A stretch of 64,000 bases of DNA from Zygotorulaspora mrakii. Its lineage: Eukaryota > Ascomycota > Saccharomycetes > Saccharomycetales > Saccharomycetaceae. The stretch is from NCBI RefSeq assembly GCF_013402915.1, contig NC_050724.1, forward strand, positions 248,001 through 312,000. The letters are read 5' to 3'. Shown here piece after piece: positions 9,157 through 17,906 of the stretch (within the stretch, counting starts at the first letter, position 1; every line of letters starts with the position of its first letter). The position numbers were made by a program, and so were the translations under genes. The notes beneath the pieces were generated by a model. The model ran no database searches. It was not told the origin of the DNA and saw only the letters and a list, made by a program, of their open reading frames with translations.

Positions 9157-10281
9157 ATGGAGGACGAAGGACTTATAAGACCTGAAGAAGGCAGTAATAT
9201 TGATGAAGCTTTGGTGGAAAGACCGGAGAATACAGAATCGAATAATGATGATAATCAACAGGACAGACAAAGAAAACATATTGATGCGGATGACTCCGAT
9301 GAGGAAACAGACAGATTAGATGTGAAGAATATGTCAAATTTTGTACCTAACGGCGGTAAAACTGGAGTCAATGAGAACTCACTAGAGATTGATGGATCGT
9401 ATCGTAATCGTCAAGAGTTGGAAGATAAATTAGATCGTATCTTGAAGAAACCAAAAGTGAGAAGAAGTAGACGTGATGAAGATGATTTAGAGCAGTATTT
9501 AGATGAGAAGGTTTTGAGACTAAAGGACGAAATGAACATCGCAGCTCAGCTGGATATTGAAACCCTAAATAAAAGACTTGATACTGGAGATAATTCATTA
9601 ATCGTTATGCAAAAGGTCAAATTACTCCCCAAAGTTGCAAGCGCTCTATCAAAAGCTAATTTAGCCGATACCATATTAGATAACAATCTATTACAAAGTG
9701 TACGGATTTGGTTGGAACCATTACCGGATGGATCATTACCATCCTTCGAAATTCAAAAGTCTTTATTTGCTGCAATAGAAAAACTGCCAATTAAAACTGA
9801 ACATTTGAAAGAGAGCGGTCTCGGCAGAGTAGTAATTTTCTATACAAAATCAAAAAGAGTTGAACCCCAATTAGCAAGGCTTGCTGACAGGATTATTGCA
9901 GAATGGACTAGGCCAATTATTGGTGCCTCTGATAACTACAGAGATAAAAGAATCATGCAATTAGAATTTGATGCAGAGAAATTAAGAAGAAAATCCGCAC
10001 TGGATTCCGCGAAGAGTAGAAAGAGAAAAGCTGGAAACGGTAAACGTGCAAGCTCCCATGGATCTTCAGCACAAACGTTATATGAACAAGCTGCTGCAAG
10101 AAGGAATAGAGCAGCTGCGCCAGCGCAAACGACCACAGACTACAAATATGCCCCAACGAGTAACCTGAATTCGACCTCAAACAACGCAAGAACAACCGGT
10201 GTAGGAACGACGCTAAACAATAGTGAAATGTACAAGAGACTATCATCCAGATTAAATAAAAACAAAAGAACCGCGAAATAG
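9157..10281 (+). CDS. SPN1: SPN1/IWS1, transcription elongation factor
   Basis: 374 codons (S. cerevisiae Spn1 about 410). Residues about 1-130 are acidic and disordered, and the C-terminus is basic and disordered (about 285-374, KSRKRKAGNGKR). The folded core, about 150-275, is the TFIIS-N/IWS1 helical domain ('AQLDIETLNKRLDTGDNSLIVMQKVKLLPKV...'), which binds Spt6. Spn1 travels with RNA polymerase II and helps nucleosome reassembly and SAGA/SWI-SNF control at inducible genes. Its partner SPT6 lies at 20496-24857 here. The start is the first ATG of the frame. Confidence 0.93.
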   Translation: MEDEGLIRPEEGSNIDEALVERPENTESNNDDNQQDRQRKHIDADDSDEETDRLDVKNMSNFVPNGGKTGVNENSLEIDGSYRNRQELEDKLDRILKKPKVRRSRRDEDDLEQYLDEKVLRLKDEMNIAAQLDIETLNKRLDTGDNSLIVMQKVKLLPKVASALSKANLADTILDNNLLQSVRIWLEPLPDGSLPSFEIQKSLFAAIEKLPIKTEHLKESGLGRVVIFYTKSKRVEPQLARLADRIIAEWTRPIIGASDNYRDKRIMQLEFDAEKLRRKSALDSAKSRKRKAGNGKRASSHGSSAQTLYEQAAARRNRAAAPAQTTTDYKYAPTSNLNSTSNNARTTGVGTTLNNSEMYKRLSSRLNKNKRTAK

Positions 10282-10480
10282 CAACTTTATACTCAGAGCC
10301 TTCCAACTATATGTAGAATTAAAACGTGCAACTTTAAAAATGTTTTTTTTGTTATACATTCCTTAAACAAGTATGTAAAATTAAATGAAATCTATCTTTC
10401 TGATTAAAGAAAATATCATTCGTGCGGCGTGGAAAGTAAGAAAATACAATGGCAAGCGATATAATAAAATCTCGATTTGC

Positions 10481-11155
10481 TTATGATCTTGGCTTCTCCT
10501 TCTTTTCCTTCCACAAAGCTAGCAAGGAAACACCAGACACTTTAACGACCTTGAATCTGACACCTGGAATATCACCCTTAGCCTTACCTTTTCTACCGAA
10601 ACCAGCCAACAAGACTTCGTCATTTTCATCAACAAAGTTTAAACAACCATCGTTAGGAACGAAAGCAGTAACCTTCTTACCGTTCTTGATCAATTGAACT
10701 CTCACACACTTTCTGATAGCAGAGTTTGGTTGTTTGGATTCGATACCTAATTTTTCCAAAACGATACCTTTAGCGTGAGAAGAACCACCAAATGGAGAGG
10801 ACTTGAAAGCAGTACCCAATAATCTCTTCTTATAGTTGTTTTCGGCCCAACGGCTGTCAAAAAATGAAAAAAATAAAGTTAGTAAACGCTCTTAGAACTT
10901 GTTCCAACCTAAATGCAATGCCAAACTGGAATACTAATCACATTTCGGTCCTGATTTCAAACTCTGCCCTTCAATTCTCGAAACCATGATTCTCGAATCA
11001 GATATCAACCCTCCTCCACGGCACTGCATTCCGGCTTCGGCACCTGTCAATCGACAGCTCTTTTCCATTCAAGATATCTCTATAACATACTTGTTTCTTC
11101 TGTGGACACGCAACTTTCTAGCGGAGTTCAAACCTCTTGGCTTACCCTTACCCAT
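10481..11155 (-). CDS. RPS23: RPS23, ribosomal protein uS12, one intron
   Basis: Two exons on the minus strand. Exon 1 is 11155-11091 (65 nt, starting [20 protein letters not shown]). The intron is 11090-10854 (237 nt, 5' GTATGT, branch TACTAAC at 10884-10878, 3' CAG). Exon 2 is 10853-10481. Splicing gives 145 aa, the same length as S. cerevisiae Rps23, and almost every residue visible is conserved. uS12 lines the decoding centre and carries the hydroxylated proline in the 'KQPNSAIRK' loop. It is present once here where S. cerevisiae has two copies (YGR118W, YPR132W). Tandem Rap1 sites lie unusually far upstream, beyond a GC-rich island. Confidence 0.98.
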
Positions 11156-11290
11156 GTTTGGCTGTTGTTAGTTGTTCTAATTTCTACGTAATATGAAGTA
11201 AAGTCAGAAACTGAATTTAAAGTCTACTATAAGTTTAATAATTTCAACCAACATCCACTAACAGAATCCAACCACGTTCAAACAAAATCT

Positions 11291-11626
11291 CACCAGCTGT
11301 CCATGAGCTGGTGAATCTTTGCTTACTTGCTTCCTTGCCCCCTGGCTTCCTGGCTCGCTTCCATCAGGTTCGTTCTGGACTCCCTTCCAGGCAGGACAGC
11401 AGCTCAACGACGGGGGGACGTGAAACCGTTTCAGCTCGCGGCGGTATGCTGCCGCGAGCCTAGGCTCCCTGCCGCCAGATTGAATCGCTGCTTGGCTTTC
11501 CCAGGCCAACCGCCTGTCTGGGCTCCAGCGGGCGCTGCGAACAGTATGTCGGTCTGGGCAGAGACGTGCTCTGTCTGGCACGGGCGGAAAACAACCTCGA
11601 CTGAAATAATTTCGCGGCACGCGAAA
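11291..11626. other. GC-rich, hairpin-rich island in the RPS23/YGR117C divergent promoter
   Basis: Composition changes abruptly from AT-rich to visibly GC-rich (about 60% by eye) for some 330 bp. Perfect or near-perfect inverted repeats lie inside it: 11291-11298 with 11306-11313 (8-bp stem), 11434-11442 with 11451-11459 (9-bp stem, GCTCGCGGC), 11558-11563 with 11569-11574, and 11610-11616 with 11620-11626 (7-bp stem, 3-nt loop). No start- and stop-bounded ORF in it resembles a protein; open frames on both strands are a by-product of composition. It could be a structured non-coding RNA or leader, or an inserted sequence. I looked for RNase P/MRP, SRP, U1, U2, U3 and U5 core motifs and found none. 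Confidence 0.5.
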
Positions 11627-11642
11627 CGAATATGGAGAAGAG

Positions 11643-11663
11643 GATGAACGGGTGTATGGATGT
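11643..11663 (-). promoter_or_regulatory. tandem Rap1 (RPG-box) sites for RPS23
   Basis: On the minus strand ACATCCATACAC (11663-11652) overlaps ACACCCGTTCATC (11655-11643). Both match the yeast Rap1 consensus ACACCCRYACAYM or its RPG-box variant ACATCC. Overlapping Rap1 pairs are typical of ribosomal-protein promoters. Here they are about 490 bp from the RPS23 ATG instead of the usual 200-400 bp, with the GC-rich island in between. Confidence 0.7.
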
Positions 11664-11783
11664 ATGAAACAGGAGTTGGGTGTTAGTCAAGGATGCAGTC
11701 ACAAGAAAACAAATGAATCATGAAGACTTCAAAGACTATACATTTATATATATTTCATTAAGGGCATCGCAAGGGAAATCGAG

Positions 11784-11807
11784 GTGAAAGTGAAAGTGAA
11801 AGTGAAA
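11784..11807 (+). repeat. (GTGAAA)4 microsatellite
   Basis: Four perfect GTGAAA hexamers, about 75 bp upstream of the YGR117C-like start codon. Probably a promoter microsatellite. Confidence 0.8.
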
Positions 11808-11880
11808 GTGGCTGAGATTGGTAGGAATCTGGCTGTGTCGGTATAAATAGTGTCACGCCAATTTTATTATTTTCGGTGCA

Positions 11881-13272
11881 ATGAATCAAGAACAAGCTGA
11901 GACTGTAAAGGACTGCTGCAAGATTATAGTAGCCAACTATCTGAAAAAAAACGGATTCTCTCATACGTTGAATGCGTTTTTGAGGGAGTCTGGTCAGACA
12001 TCCAAGGTCCTGATGGATAGTGACAATGGTAGCATTTTTGAGGCATTGGAGACCCTGGTGGGCGAAAGGATCGAATTCGGGCAAGAGGTTGTTGCACAGG
12101 AAATGCAAAAATTGACTGTTAACGACAGGCTGGTGGCCATTGACACCCGGAAGCATTTCGTTCCGTCGTGGAACCATCTTCTGAAATTCAGCGCGGTCCC
12201 GTTGGCAGTGGACAAAGATGCTTTGCCGGGCGGACTACCGCTCAGTGTCTCCTGGTGCGACCCAGACGACTCATTGATAATCTCTACCTCCATTAAGGAA
12301 GTGTGCATTTACAAGGAAGGCCGGCTGTACAGCGATTTGAGCGAATTAGGCAAGAAAAACGGGATTATCAGACAGTGTGGATCCATTGGGCACACAGGAG
12401 CTTATTACCTTTGCTGTCTGGATGGAACCTTATTGGTGGTGAACGAGGGTACTTCGGATTATAAATTCAAGCTGCATCAAAGGATTATCAGTCATATTAG
12501 CTTCGTACCGCAGGTGGAGGGCTCCTGGGTGATCGTTTCCTGTGGTCTGGATAACTATTTGAAGCTGCATAAACTAGATCTGGCAACCGGAGATTTTGAA
12601 GAATTGTGGAAAGTGAAATTACTCTCGCCATGCACATCATTACAGATAGCGCGCAAAGCCAATGGCTGCGGGAGTTCAGATGAGATAATGATTTTTCTCA
12701 CGAGGCAAGACTATACTCATGTTATGTGCTATACAGTGGCGCGCGATAGATTACTTCTAACTTACAAAATCGCTTTGAATAACTCACAATTTAATGCTTT
12801 CTCCTTCAACGTGAGAGATATGGTTATCTTGGGTGACAAATGTATTGATGGGATACCACAACTGTCTTCAAGAAGTACTCTAGCTGTAGCGACTTCGCAT
12901 ATACCTTATATGAGGTTATTACTTGTAGAAATCCCGACCTGGGAGAGTGCAGCAACTGCAGAAACCACAGAAAAAACGTTTTATGATAAAATGTTGCGTA
13001 ACATGGCTACAGAAGTCTCGCAAGATTCTTATTCGCAACCAATTTTGAGGACGCTTGGTAACGGTAATGGCGGCATACTTGTTGGCGGAAATCAGGGACT
13101 CTATGCAATCGACATACTTAGAAGTGATTCCTGGCTTATTACAGACATTCCGGAAGTTTTCAGATCTGAGAGAATTAAATGCATGGAAACCAATAAATCA
13201 GGCAATAAACTTGCCATCTTCTTCTCAAATCGATCATCCTGTATATTTAAGGTAGCGGAAATGGTCACTTGA
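11881..13272 (+). CDS. YGR117C homologue, LisH-motif protein of unknown function
   Basis: 463 codons (S. cerevisiae YGR117C about 476). An N-terminal LisH-type helix pair is visible at about 10-40 ('DCCKIIVANYLKKNGFSHTLNAFLRESG'), a dimerisation motif common in WD40 scaffold proteins. The rest alternates short beta-strand-like segments ('LIISTSIKEVCIYKEGRLY', 'WVIVSCGLDNYLKLHKLDLATGDFEELWKV') and looks like a degenerate beta-propeller. No catalytic residues are evident. Divergent from RPS23 and 3' to it in the ancestral order, matching YGR117C/YGR118W. The function of the family is not established. Confidence 0.85.
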   Translation: MNQEQAETVKDCCKIIVANYLKKNGFSHTLNAFLRESGQTSKVLMDSDNGSIFEALETLVGERIEFGQEVVAQEMQKLTVNDRLVAIDTRKHFVPSWNHLLKFSAVPLAVDKDALPGGLPLSVSWCDPDDSLIISTSIKEVCIYKEGRLYSDLSELGKKNGIIRQCGSIGHTGAYYLCCLDGTLLVVNEGTSDYKFKLHQRIISHISFVPQVEGSWVIVSCGLDNYLKLHKLDLATGDFEELWKVKLLSPCTSLQIARKANGCGSSDEIMIFLTRQDYTHVMCYTVARDRLLLTYKIALNNSQFNAFSFNVRDMVILGDKCIDGIPQLSSRSTLAVATSHIPYMRLLLVEIPTWESAATAETTEKTFYDKMLRNMATEVSQDSYSQPILRTLGNGNGGILVGGNQGLYAIDILRSDSWLITDIPEVFRSERIKCMETNKSGNKLAIFFSNRSSCIFKVAEMVT

Positions 13273-13354
13273 AATTTGAAATATGAAAATCGAAAATTCA
13301 ATCACAGAAAAAAAGGTCCATTTCGAAACTGAAGATAATGAAAAGAACCAAGAA

Positions 13355-13945
13355 ATGACATCATTACAGCCTTTTGAGGCCACGGATCTCTTCCGATTAA
13401 ACAACATAAACCTAGATATACTAACGGAGAATTTTCCGTTGGGATTCTACTTCGAATACTTAGTATTCTGGCCTCAATTATTCTTCAAAAGTATTGAAAC
13501 GACAATAGATGAAAATGATAACTGCAGTAATATATCTGGATACATGATGGCAAAAACAGAGGGAAAAGGCCATGACTGGCACTGTCATATAACTGCCGTC
13601 ACGATTGCTCCAACATTTCGTAGAGTTTCGCTAGCGTCGAGACTTTGCAAAGCCCTTGAAGCAATTACGGATTCACGGCCTCACGAAGTTAATTTTGTTG
13701 ATTTATTTGTTAAGTGCAATAATTATTTAGCAATTAAACTCTACGAAAAATTGGGTTACAGTGTATTTAGGAGAGTAATCGGATACTACAGTTCGGGTGA
13801 TGATGGTTATCCCACCAGTTTGAAGAACACAGATGACAATACCGACGCTTTTGATATGAGAAAGAGCATGCCAAGAGATAAAGAACGAAGTATTAGAAAT
13901 GATGGAAGAAAGCACAAATGTTATCCACATGATGTAAGGTTTTGA
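13355..13945 (+). CDS. NAT3: NAT3, catalytic subunit of N-terminal acetyltransferase NatB
   Basis: 196 codons from the ATG at 13355 (S. cerevisiae Nat3 195). NatB co-translationally acetylates Met-Asp, Met-Glu, Met-Asn and Met-Gln N-termini. The GNAT fold is clear: N-terminal 'TSLQPFEATDLFRLNNINLDILTENFPL', acetyl-CoA loop 'APTFRRVSLASRLCKALE' (about 85-103) and 'LFVKCNNYLAIKLYEKLGYSVFRRVIGYY' (about 122-150). The C-terminal 'GRKHKCYPHDVRF' matches S. cerevisiae closely. The frame is open upstream to an ATG at 13283 (24 extra codons), but the family starts at MTxxQPFE, so I use 13355. It lies 82 bp after the YGR117C-like stop. Confidence 0.95.
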   Translation: MTSLQPFEATDLFRLNNINLDILTENFPLGFYFEYLVFWPQLFFKSIETTIDENDNCSNISGYMMAKTEGKGHDWHCHITAVTIAPTFRRVSLASRLCKALEAITDSRPHEVNFVDLFVKCNNYLAIKLYEKLGYSVFRRVIGYYSSGDDGYPTSLKNTDDNTDAFDMRKSMPRDKERSIRNDGRKHKCYPHDVRF

Positions 13946-14073
13946 GTCACCGATATCGATATTTTGCGCAAATTAAATCTAGGAATGTTACATATATGTG
14001 CATCTTTACGTATATATATATTATGGTTTTTTTGGTAGAAATTTTATTTGGTATGCACCATTTTTTATCCTTA

Positions 14074-15141
14074 CTAAAATTCAATGTTTTGGTTTTGAGT
14101 TTGATGGCTGCCATAGTTGTTATTGTTGTTGCCAAAATTATATCCACCTCTGCCTCTGCCACTTGAGCCACCTCTGCCTCTACCACGACCTCTTCCACCT
14201 CTGCCGCCTCTGTGACCGCCACGACCTCCAAATCGCGGCCTTGCAGATGCTTGCCCAAAGGTATCCAAATTCATTTCTTTCTCCTCTTGCCATCTCATGT
14301 TCGTATTGGTTTCAGTAGAGGTAGAAATAGAATCGAAGAACGATGATTTTTGGTTGTAAAAGTCATCCGCATCACCTGATTTTTCTGATGGCGTTTCCGG
14401 ATGACCATGCGAATCATCTTCTGGAACACTTCCAGTTTTACCGTCTTTTGCAAATTTCGCATTGCTAGTTTGAAAATCGAAATCTTCTGTTGGAATTTCG
14501 ACTTTCTTCTCAGTCGAGCCACTGTGGCCCTTTGGTTGTCGATCTTGATTACGGTTCTTTGACAATGTCTTTTCCTTTCGTGGTTGTTTCGGTTTTACAG
14601 TTTGTTCTGTACTTACAGCAGCAGGGGGAGCGACCATAGATGGGTTAGGAGCGTATACTCCATAACCGGCAACCGCTGCAGGCACTTGTGGTTGGGCATG
14701 TTGTAAAGGTTGAGGAGGCTGCGAAGGTTGCAGAGGTTGGGATGCTTGTGGAGGCTGTGAAACTTGTTGGGCCTGTGGCGAAAATTGTGCTTGTGGATGC
14801 ATCACCTGAGGCTGCACTTGATGAGGTGCCGAAGGGGCTACTGGTGCTGTGCTTCGTTGTCCCGCACCTGGAGGGGGAACAAGCGGCTGAACATCTTCTA
14901 GCTTACAATCTAGGATACTCAAATCCTTGACCTCATTACCGTTAAATTTGACAGACTTGTAGACTGTTGGAGTCGGAAAGATTTCTTCCGGCCCCCAATT
15001 TCGACGACCCTCTGTGCCAAAGCAGCGCACCTCTCTCAAAGTGACTGTGCCTTTGTCTGAATCAACATCCTCCAGTAATCCAATGTACCTGTTATCTGTG
15101 ACGGAGATTAGGGAAATTGTTTTCCCAATGTACTGAGACAT
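14074..15141 (-). CDS. SCD6: SCD6, LSm/FDF/RGG translational repressor
   Basis: 355 codons from the ATG at 15141 (S. cerevisiae 349); an upstream in-frame ATG at 15168 would add nine residues not found in the family. Domains in order are: LSm14-type Sm fold about 1-80 ('[37 protein letters not shown]'), a Pro/Gln-rich linker about 95-190, an FDF motif ('[15 protein letters not shown]') near 220, and an RGG-rich C-terminus about 305-345 ('[21 protein letters not shown]'). Scd6 binds eIF4G through its RGG domain, represses translation initiation and collects in P-bodies. Dcp2/Edc3-type decapping links are known for the family. Confidence 0.95.
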   Translation of the reverse strand: MSQYIGKTISLISVTDNRYIGLLEDVDSDKGTVTLREVRCFGTEGRRNWGPEEIFPTPTVYKSVKFNGNEVKDLSILDCKLEDVQPLVPPPGAGQRSTAPVAPSAPHQVQPQVMHPQAQFSPQAQQVSQPPQASQPLQPSQPPQPLQHAQPQVPAAVAGYGVYAPNPSMVAPPAAVSTEQTVKPKQPRKEKTLSKNRNQDRQPKGHSGSTEKKVEIPTEDFDFQTSNAKFAKDGKTGSVPEDDSHGHPETPSEKSGDADDFYNQKSSFFDSISTSTETNTNMRWQEEKEMNLDTFGQASARPRFGGRGGHRGGRGGRGRGRGRGGSSGRGRGGYNFGNNNNNYGSHQTQNQNIEF

Positions 15142-15454
15142 AAGTTCGCTCGTTACAGGCTCGTTCAAATGATTTACTGACTTGCCTGTGTCATAATAAT
15201 AGCTTAGGTATTAATTGATTGTTCATAATCCAGCAAGTTTTTCAAGGTTCCCTCAAAAGTTCGTTCCACGCGACTTCACGACATTTCGGATACAAGATAT
15301 TCGATCCGAATATATAGACTGGAGATATTCCGGTCGTTTCTGAGTTTGAATACTAATTTTAGAGGGGATTGTTTGATATATAAATGGGGTCTATCGACAT
15401 TTGTTGACGAGTGCATGGAACAGCTCTGCTAGCTAGAAGTTAACAGTTCGTAGT

Positions 15455-16438
15455 ATGGCGTCTTTTGAGGCTGCACTGACTGGTGCGGTTGCTTCATCTT
15501 TAGCCAATATCGCTGTATACCCATTGGATTTATCGAAGACACTGTTGCAGACACAAGTGGATCAAAAGGGCTATGAAGAGCAAAAATCCGAAGAATCTAC
15601 TCGAGATAGAAAGTACAATAGCGCGTTGGATTGTATCTATCGCATTTTCAAAGCGAGGGGGTTCAAGGGTTTGTACCAAGGTATGACGACATCAGTGCTG
15701 GCTAGTTTTATTCAAAGCTTCTGCTATTTTTTTTGGTATACTCTCATCCGAAAATACTACTCTTCAATAAAGAACAAGGGTGCTCGGGGAAGATATGCTG
15801 GGTTCAGTACCTTCGAAGAATTGCTTTTGGGTGTGGTCGCAGCTGCGACATCCCAGTTGCTCACGAATCCCGTTTCGGTTATATCTACAAGACAGCAGAC
15901 AATGAGCTCGAAGTCTTCCGAGGATGCTAAAGTAGGGCATATTGTGAAACAAATTGTAAAAGAGCAGAACGGCAGTATCACGGGACTTTGGAAGGGACTT
16001 AAAGTGTCATTGGTATTAACTATTAACCCATCCATAACATATGCGTCCTATCAGAAGTTGAAGAGTGCTTTCTTTTCAGCTGACGATTCTTCCCGAGGTA
16101 ACACGCAATTGAGTGCTGGACAAAACTTCATGCTTGGAGTACTGTCAAAAATGATATCAACCATTATCACGCAGCCCTTGATTGTATCAAAAGCATCTTT
16201 GCAGAGAAGGGGGAGTAAATTTACCAGTTTCCAACAAGTGCTGGTTTTCTTGTATCAAACTGAAGGCGTTTTAGGTTTGTGGAAAGGTATCAGACCACAG
16301 CTTGCAAAGGGTGTTTTGGTGCAAGGTCTCCTGTTTATGTTTAAGGGGGAACTTAGCAAATTCATTCATAAGCTTTTGCTAGTCTATGTCAGAAAATTTG
16401 CAAAGCCTACTATTAGAAATGGCAAGCAGTTTTTGTGA
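15455..16438 (+). CDS. ANT1: ANT1, peroxisomal adenine nucleotide carrier
   Basis: 327 codons (S. cerevisiae 328). It is a mitochondrial-carrier-family protein with three repeats. The PX[DE]XXK signatures are 'PLDLSKTLLQTQ' (P23-D25), a degenerate 'NPVSVISTRQQT' (about 137) and 'QPLIVSKASLQ' (about 238). Six membrane helices are expected. Ant1 exchanges ATP for AMP across the peroxisomal membrane and supplies the ATP that activates medium-chain fatty acids for beta-oxidation. The degenerate second and third signatures are normal for the peroxisomal branch. Synteny with YPR128C supports the name. Confidence 0.93.
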   Translation: MASFEAALTGAVASSLANIAVYPLDLSKTLLQTQVDQKGYEEQKSEESTRDRKYNSALDCIYRIFKARGFKGLYQGMTTSVLASFIQSFCYFFWYTLIRKYYSSIKNKGARGRYAGFSTFEELLLGVVAAATSQLLTNPVSVISTRQQTMSSKSSEDAKVGHIVKQIVKEQNGSITGLWKGLKVSLVLTINPSITYASYQKLKSAFFSADDSSRGNTQLSAGQNFMLGVLSKMISTIITQPLIVSKASLQRRGSKFTSFQQVLVFLYQTEGVLGLWKGIRPQLAKGVLVQGLLFMFKGELSKFIHKLLLVYVRKFAKPTIRNGKQFL

Positions 16439-16555
16439 GTTAGCAAAAGCAAACCATGTATTTTGCTATAAAGCATATAAAATTTATAAAAAACATCAGC
16501 GTTTTCAGTGTTCCTCTTTGCGATGTGTATATGACGAATGGTCACTAGTGACACT

Positions 16556-17611
16556 TCAATGCGCCACTTCATAGCGATCACCGGTGGTTTCAAAATTTTT
16601 CAAGAAGTCGGTAATCTTTTGAAATTCTGCCTTTGTGATAACGGTTTTGACTTCATTCATGTTCTCCTCAACTTTTGAAACACTTGAACCGCTTGGAATT
16701 GGCAGGAAATGAGTATTGGCATACTCACTCCGTGAATTCCAATGTCTAACCCAGCCCAAAGAAACTTCCACCAAGGTAATTGGATTATCAGCCGGACGCT
16801 TAGCAACAATTTCCTCCTTCAAGAACTCGACGAGAACCAGGTTTTTTTTAAGACTGTCGTCAGAAAATCTCACCAATAAAGATCTAAAATCACCTTTGGG
16901 TATATCGCTAGTACTCTTCACCTGCCCAGTCAGCAATCCCCTCCCTAATGGGGAATATGCAACAGTAACCAAACCAAAATCGCTATTAGTCTTTGCAACG
17001 CCATTTGTTAGAACCTGAGGACTAAACATCGACAATTCAATCTCAACGGCCACCAAGTAATTGTGCCAGTCCTTGGCTATGGCGCGAATTTCCTCCGCTG
17101 TCACTTCACTTAGAGAGATACCGCCAATGGCACCGTTCTCCACCATTGCTGCCAGGGCTTTGAACGATTCGTATGGGTAAACCGCACCACCTGTGCAGAT
17201 GCTTTTGTCCAATCTGGCCACTTCAAACAAATCAATTGGACCACCAATCTCTGATACACATTTTTCCACGCTGCTGACAACATCGTCATACCGACCCTTT
17301 GGCGACAGAGTCTGATTGTTCATTCCACCTTTACAGCTGATGATAACGCTCTCTCTCAAAGCTGGATATTTCTCGAAAAAGGCTCTTACCAGCTTTAAAT
17401 TCGACCAATCGGGACCGTAGAACTCACCAACGTTGAAAAACGCTTTGTGCCCGTTCTTAACTGCCATCTCCACGCCTCTTTTCAAAGCTGGGAATGCTTG
17501 CTCTTGTGGAATGGGCTCAGCTCTCCACGTGAAAGACATCAAACCATAACCTATTGGAATCTTCGATAGTTCGCTTCTCAGCATCTTGATTTCTGGTGAA
17601 CTTGAACTCAT
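16556..17611 (-). CDS. YPR127W homologue, pyridoxal reductase-like aldo-keto reductase
   Basis: 351 codons from the first true ATG at 17611; the frame is open to 17665 without another ATG. It is an aldo/keto reductase-family (beta/alpha)8 barrel: 'IGYGLMSFTWRAEPIPQEQAF' (20-40), catalytic-region 'FNVGEFYGP' with Y65, 'ISCKGG' with K94, and the cofactor end 'YSPLGRGLLTG' plus 'PIPSGSSVSKVEENM'. S. cerevisiae YPR127W (345 aa) is an NADPH-dependent pyridoxal reductase in vitamin B6 salvage, similar to fission yeast plr1. The whole length aligns and synteny agrees. Confidence 0.92.
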   Translation of the reverse strand: MSSSSPEIKMLRSELSKIPIGYGLMSFTWRAEPIPQEQAFPALKRGVEMAVKNGHKAFFNVGEFYGPDWSNLKLVRAFFEKYPALRESVIISCKGGMNNQTLSPKGRYDDVVSSVEKCVSEIGGPIDLFEVARLDKSICTGGAVYPYESFKALAAMVENGAIGGISLSEVTAEEIRAIAKDWHNYLVAVEIELSMFSPQVLTNGVAKTNSDFGLVTVAYSPLGRGLLTGQVKSTSDIPKGDFRSLLVRFSDDSLKKNLVLVEFLKEEIVAKRPADNPITLVEVSLGWVRHWNSRSEYANTHFLPIPSGSSVSKVEENMNEVKTVITKAEFQKITDFLKNFETTGDRYEVAH

Positions 17612-17906
17612 TTTATTTTTATTAATATCTTTTACCTCTTGATTGTACTTCCCAGATCTTGCCAAACCAACTCAACGATGTGCTTATGCCATCCATAGTC
17701 CCTCTCTTATATATCAATATTCTGGAGGTGCCAAGACTTTTAATCCCCTTATTTCAATTGCCGCGTAGAAATTTTGCCACTCAATTCGCGGATATACACC
17801 TCTGATAGCCGCCAATTGCAGAACATGCTTAATAATCATTATACAAGGAAGGCTCTAGAAGATATGATTGTCAAAGCAGAAAGAATAAAAAGATTATGTA
17901 CAAGTC

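Noticed and set aside
11258..11702. Overlapping ORFs of 80-120 codons on both strands
   Set aside because: They occupy the GC-rich hairpin island, where stop codons are rare. Simultaneous open frames on both strands and low-complexity Arg/Pro/Ala content argue against coding.
13283..13354. 24-residue N-terminal extension of NAT3
   Set aside because: An in-frame ATG exists, but the family begins at MTxxQPFE. The extension starts only 10 bp after the previous gene's stop.
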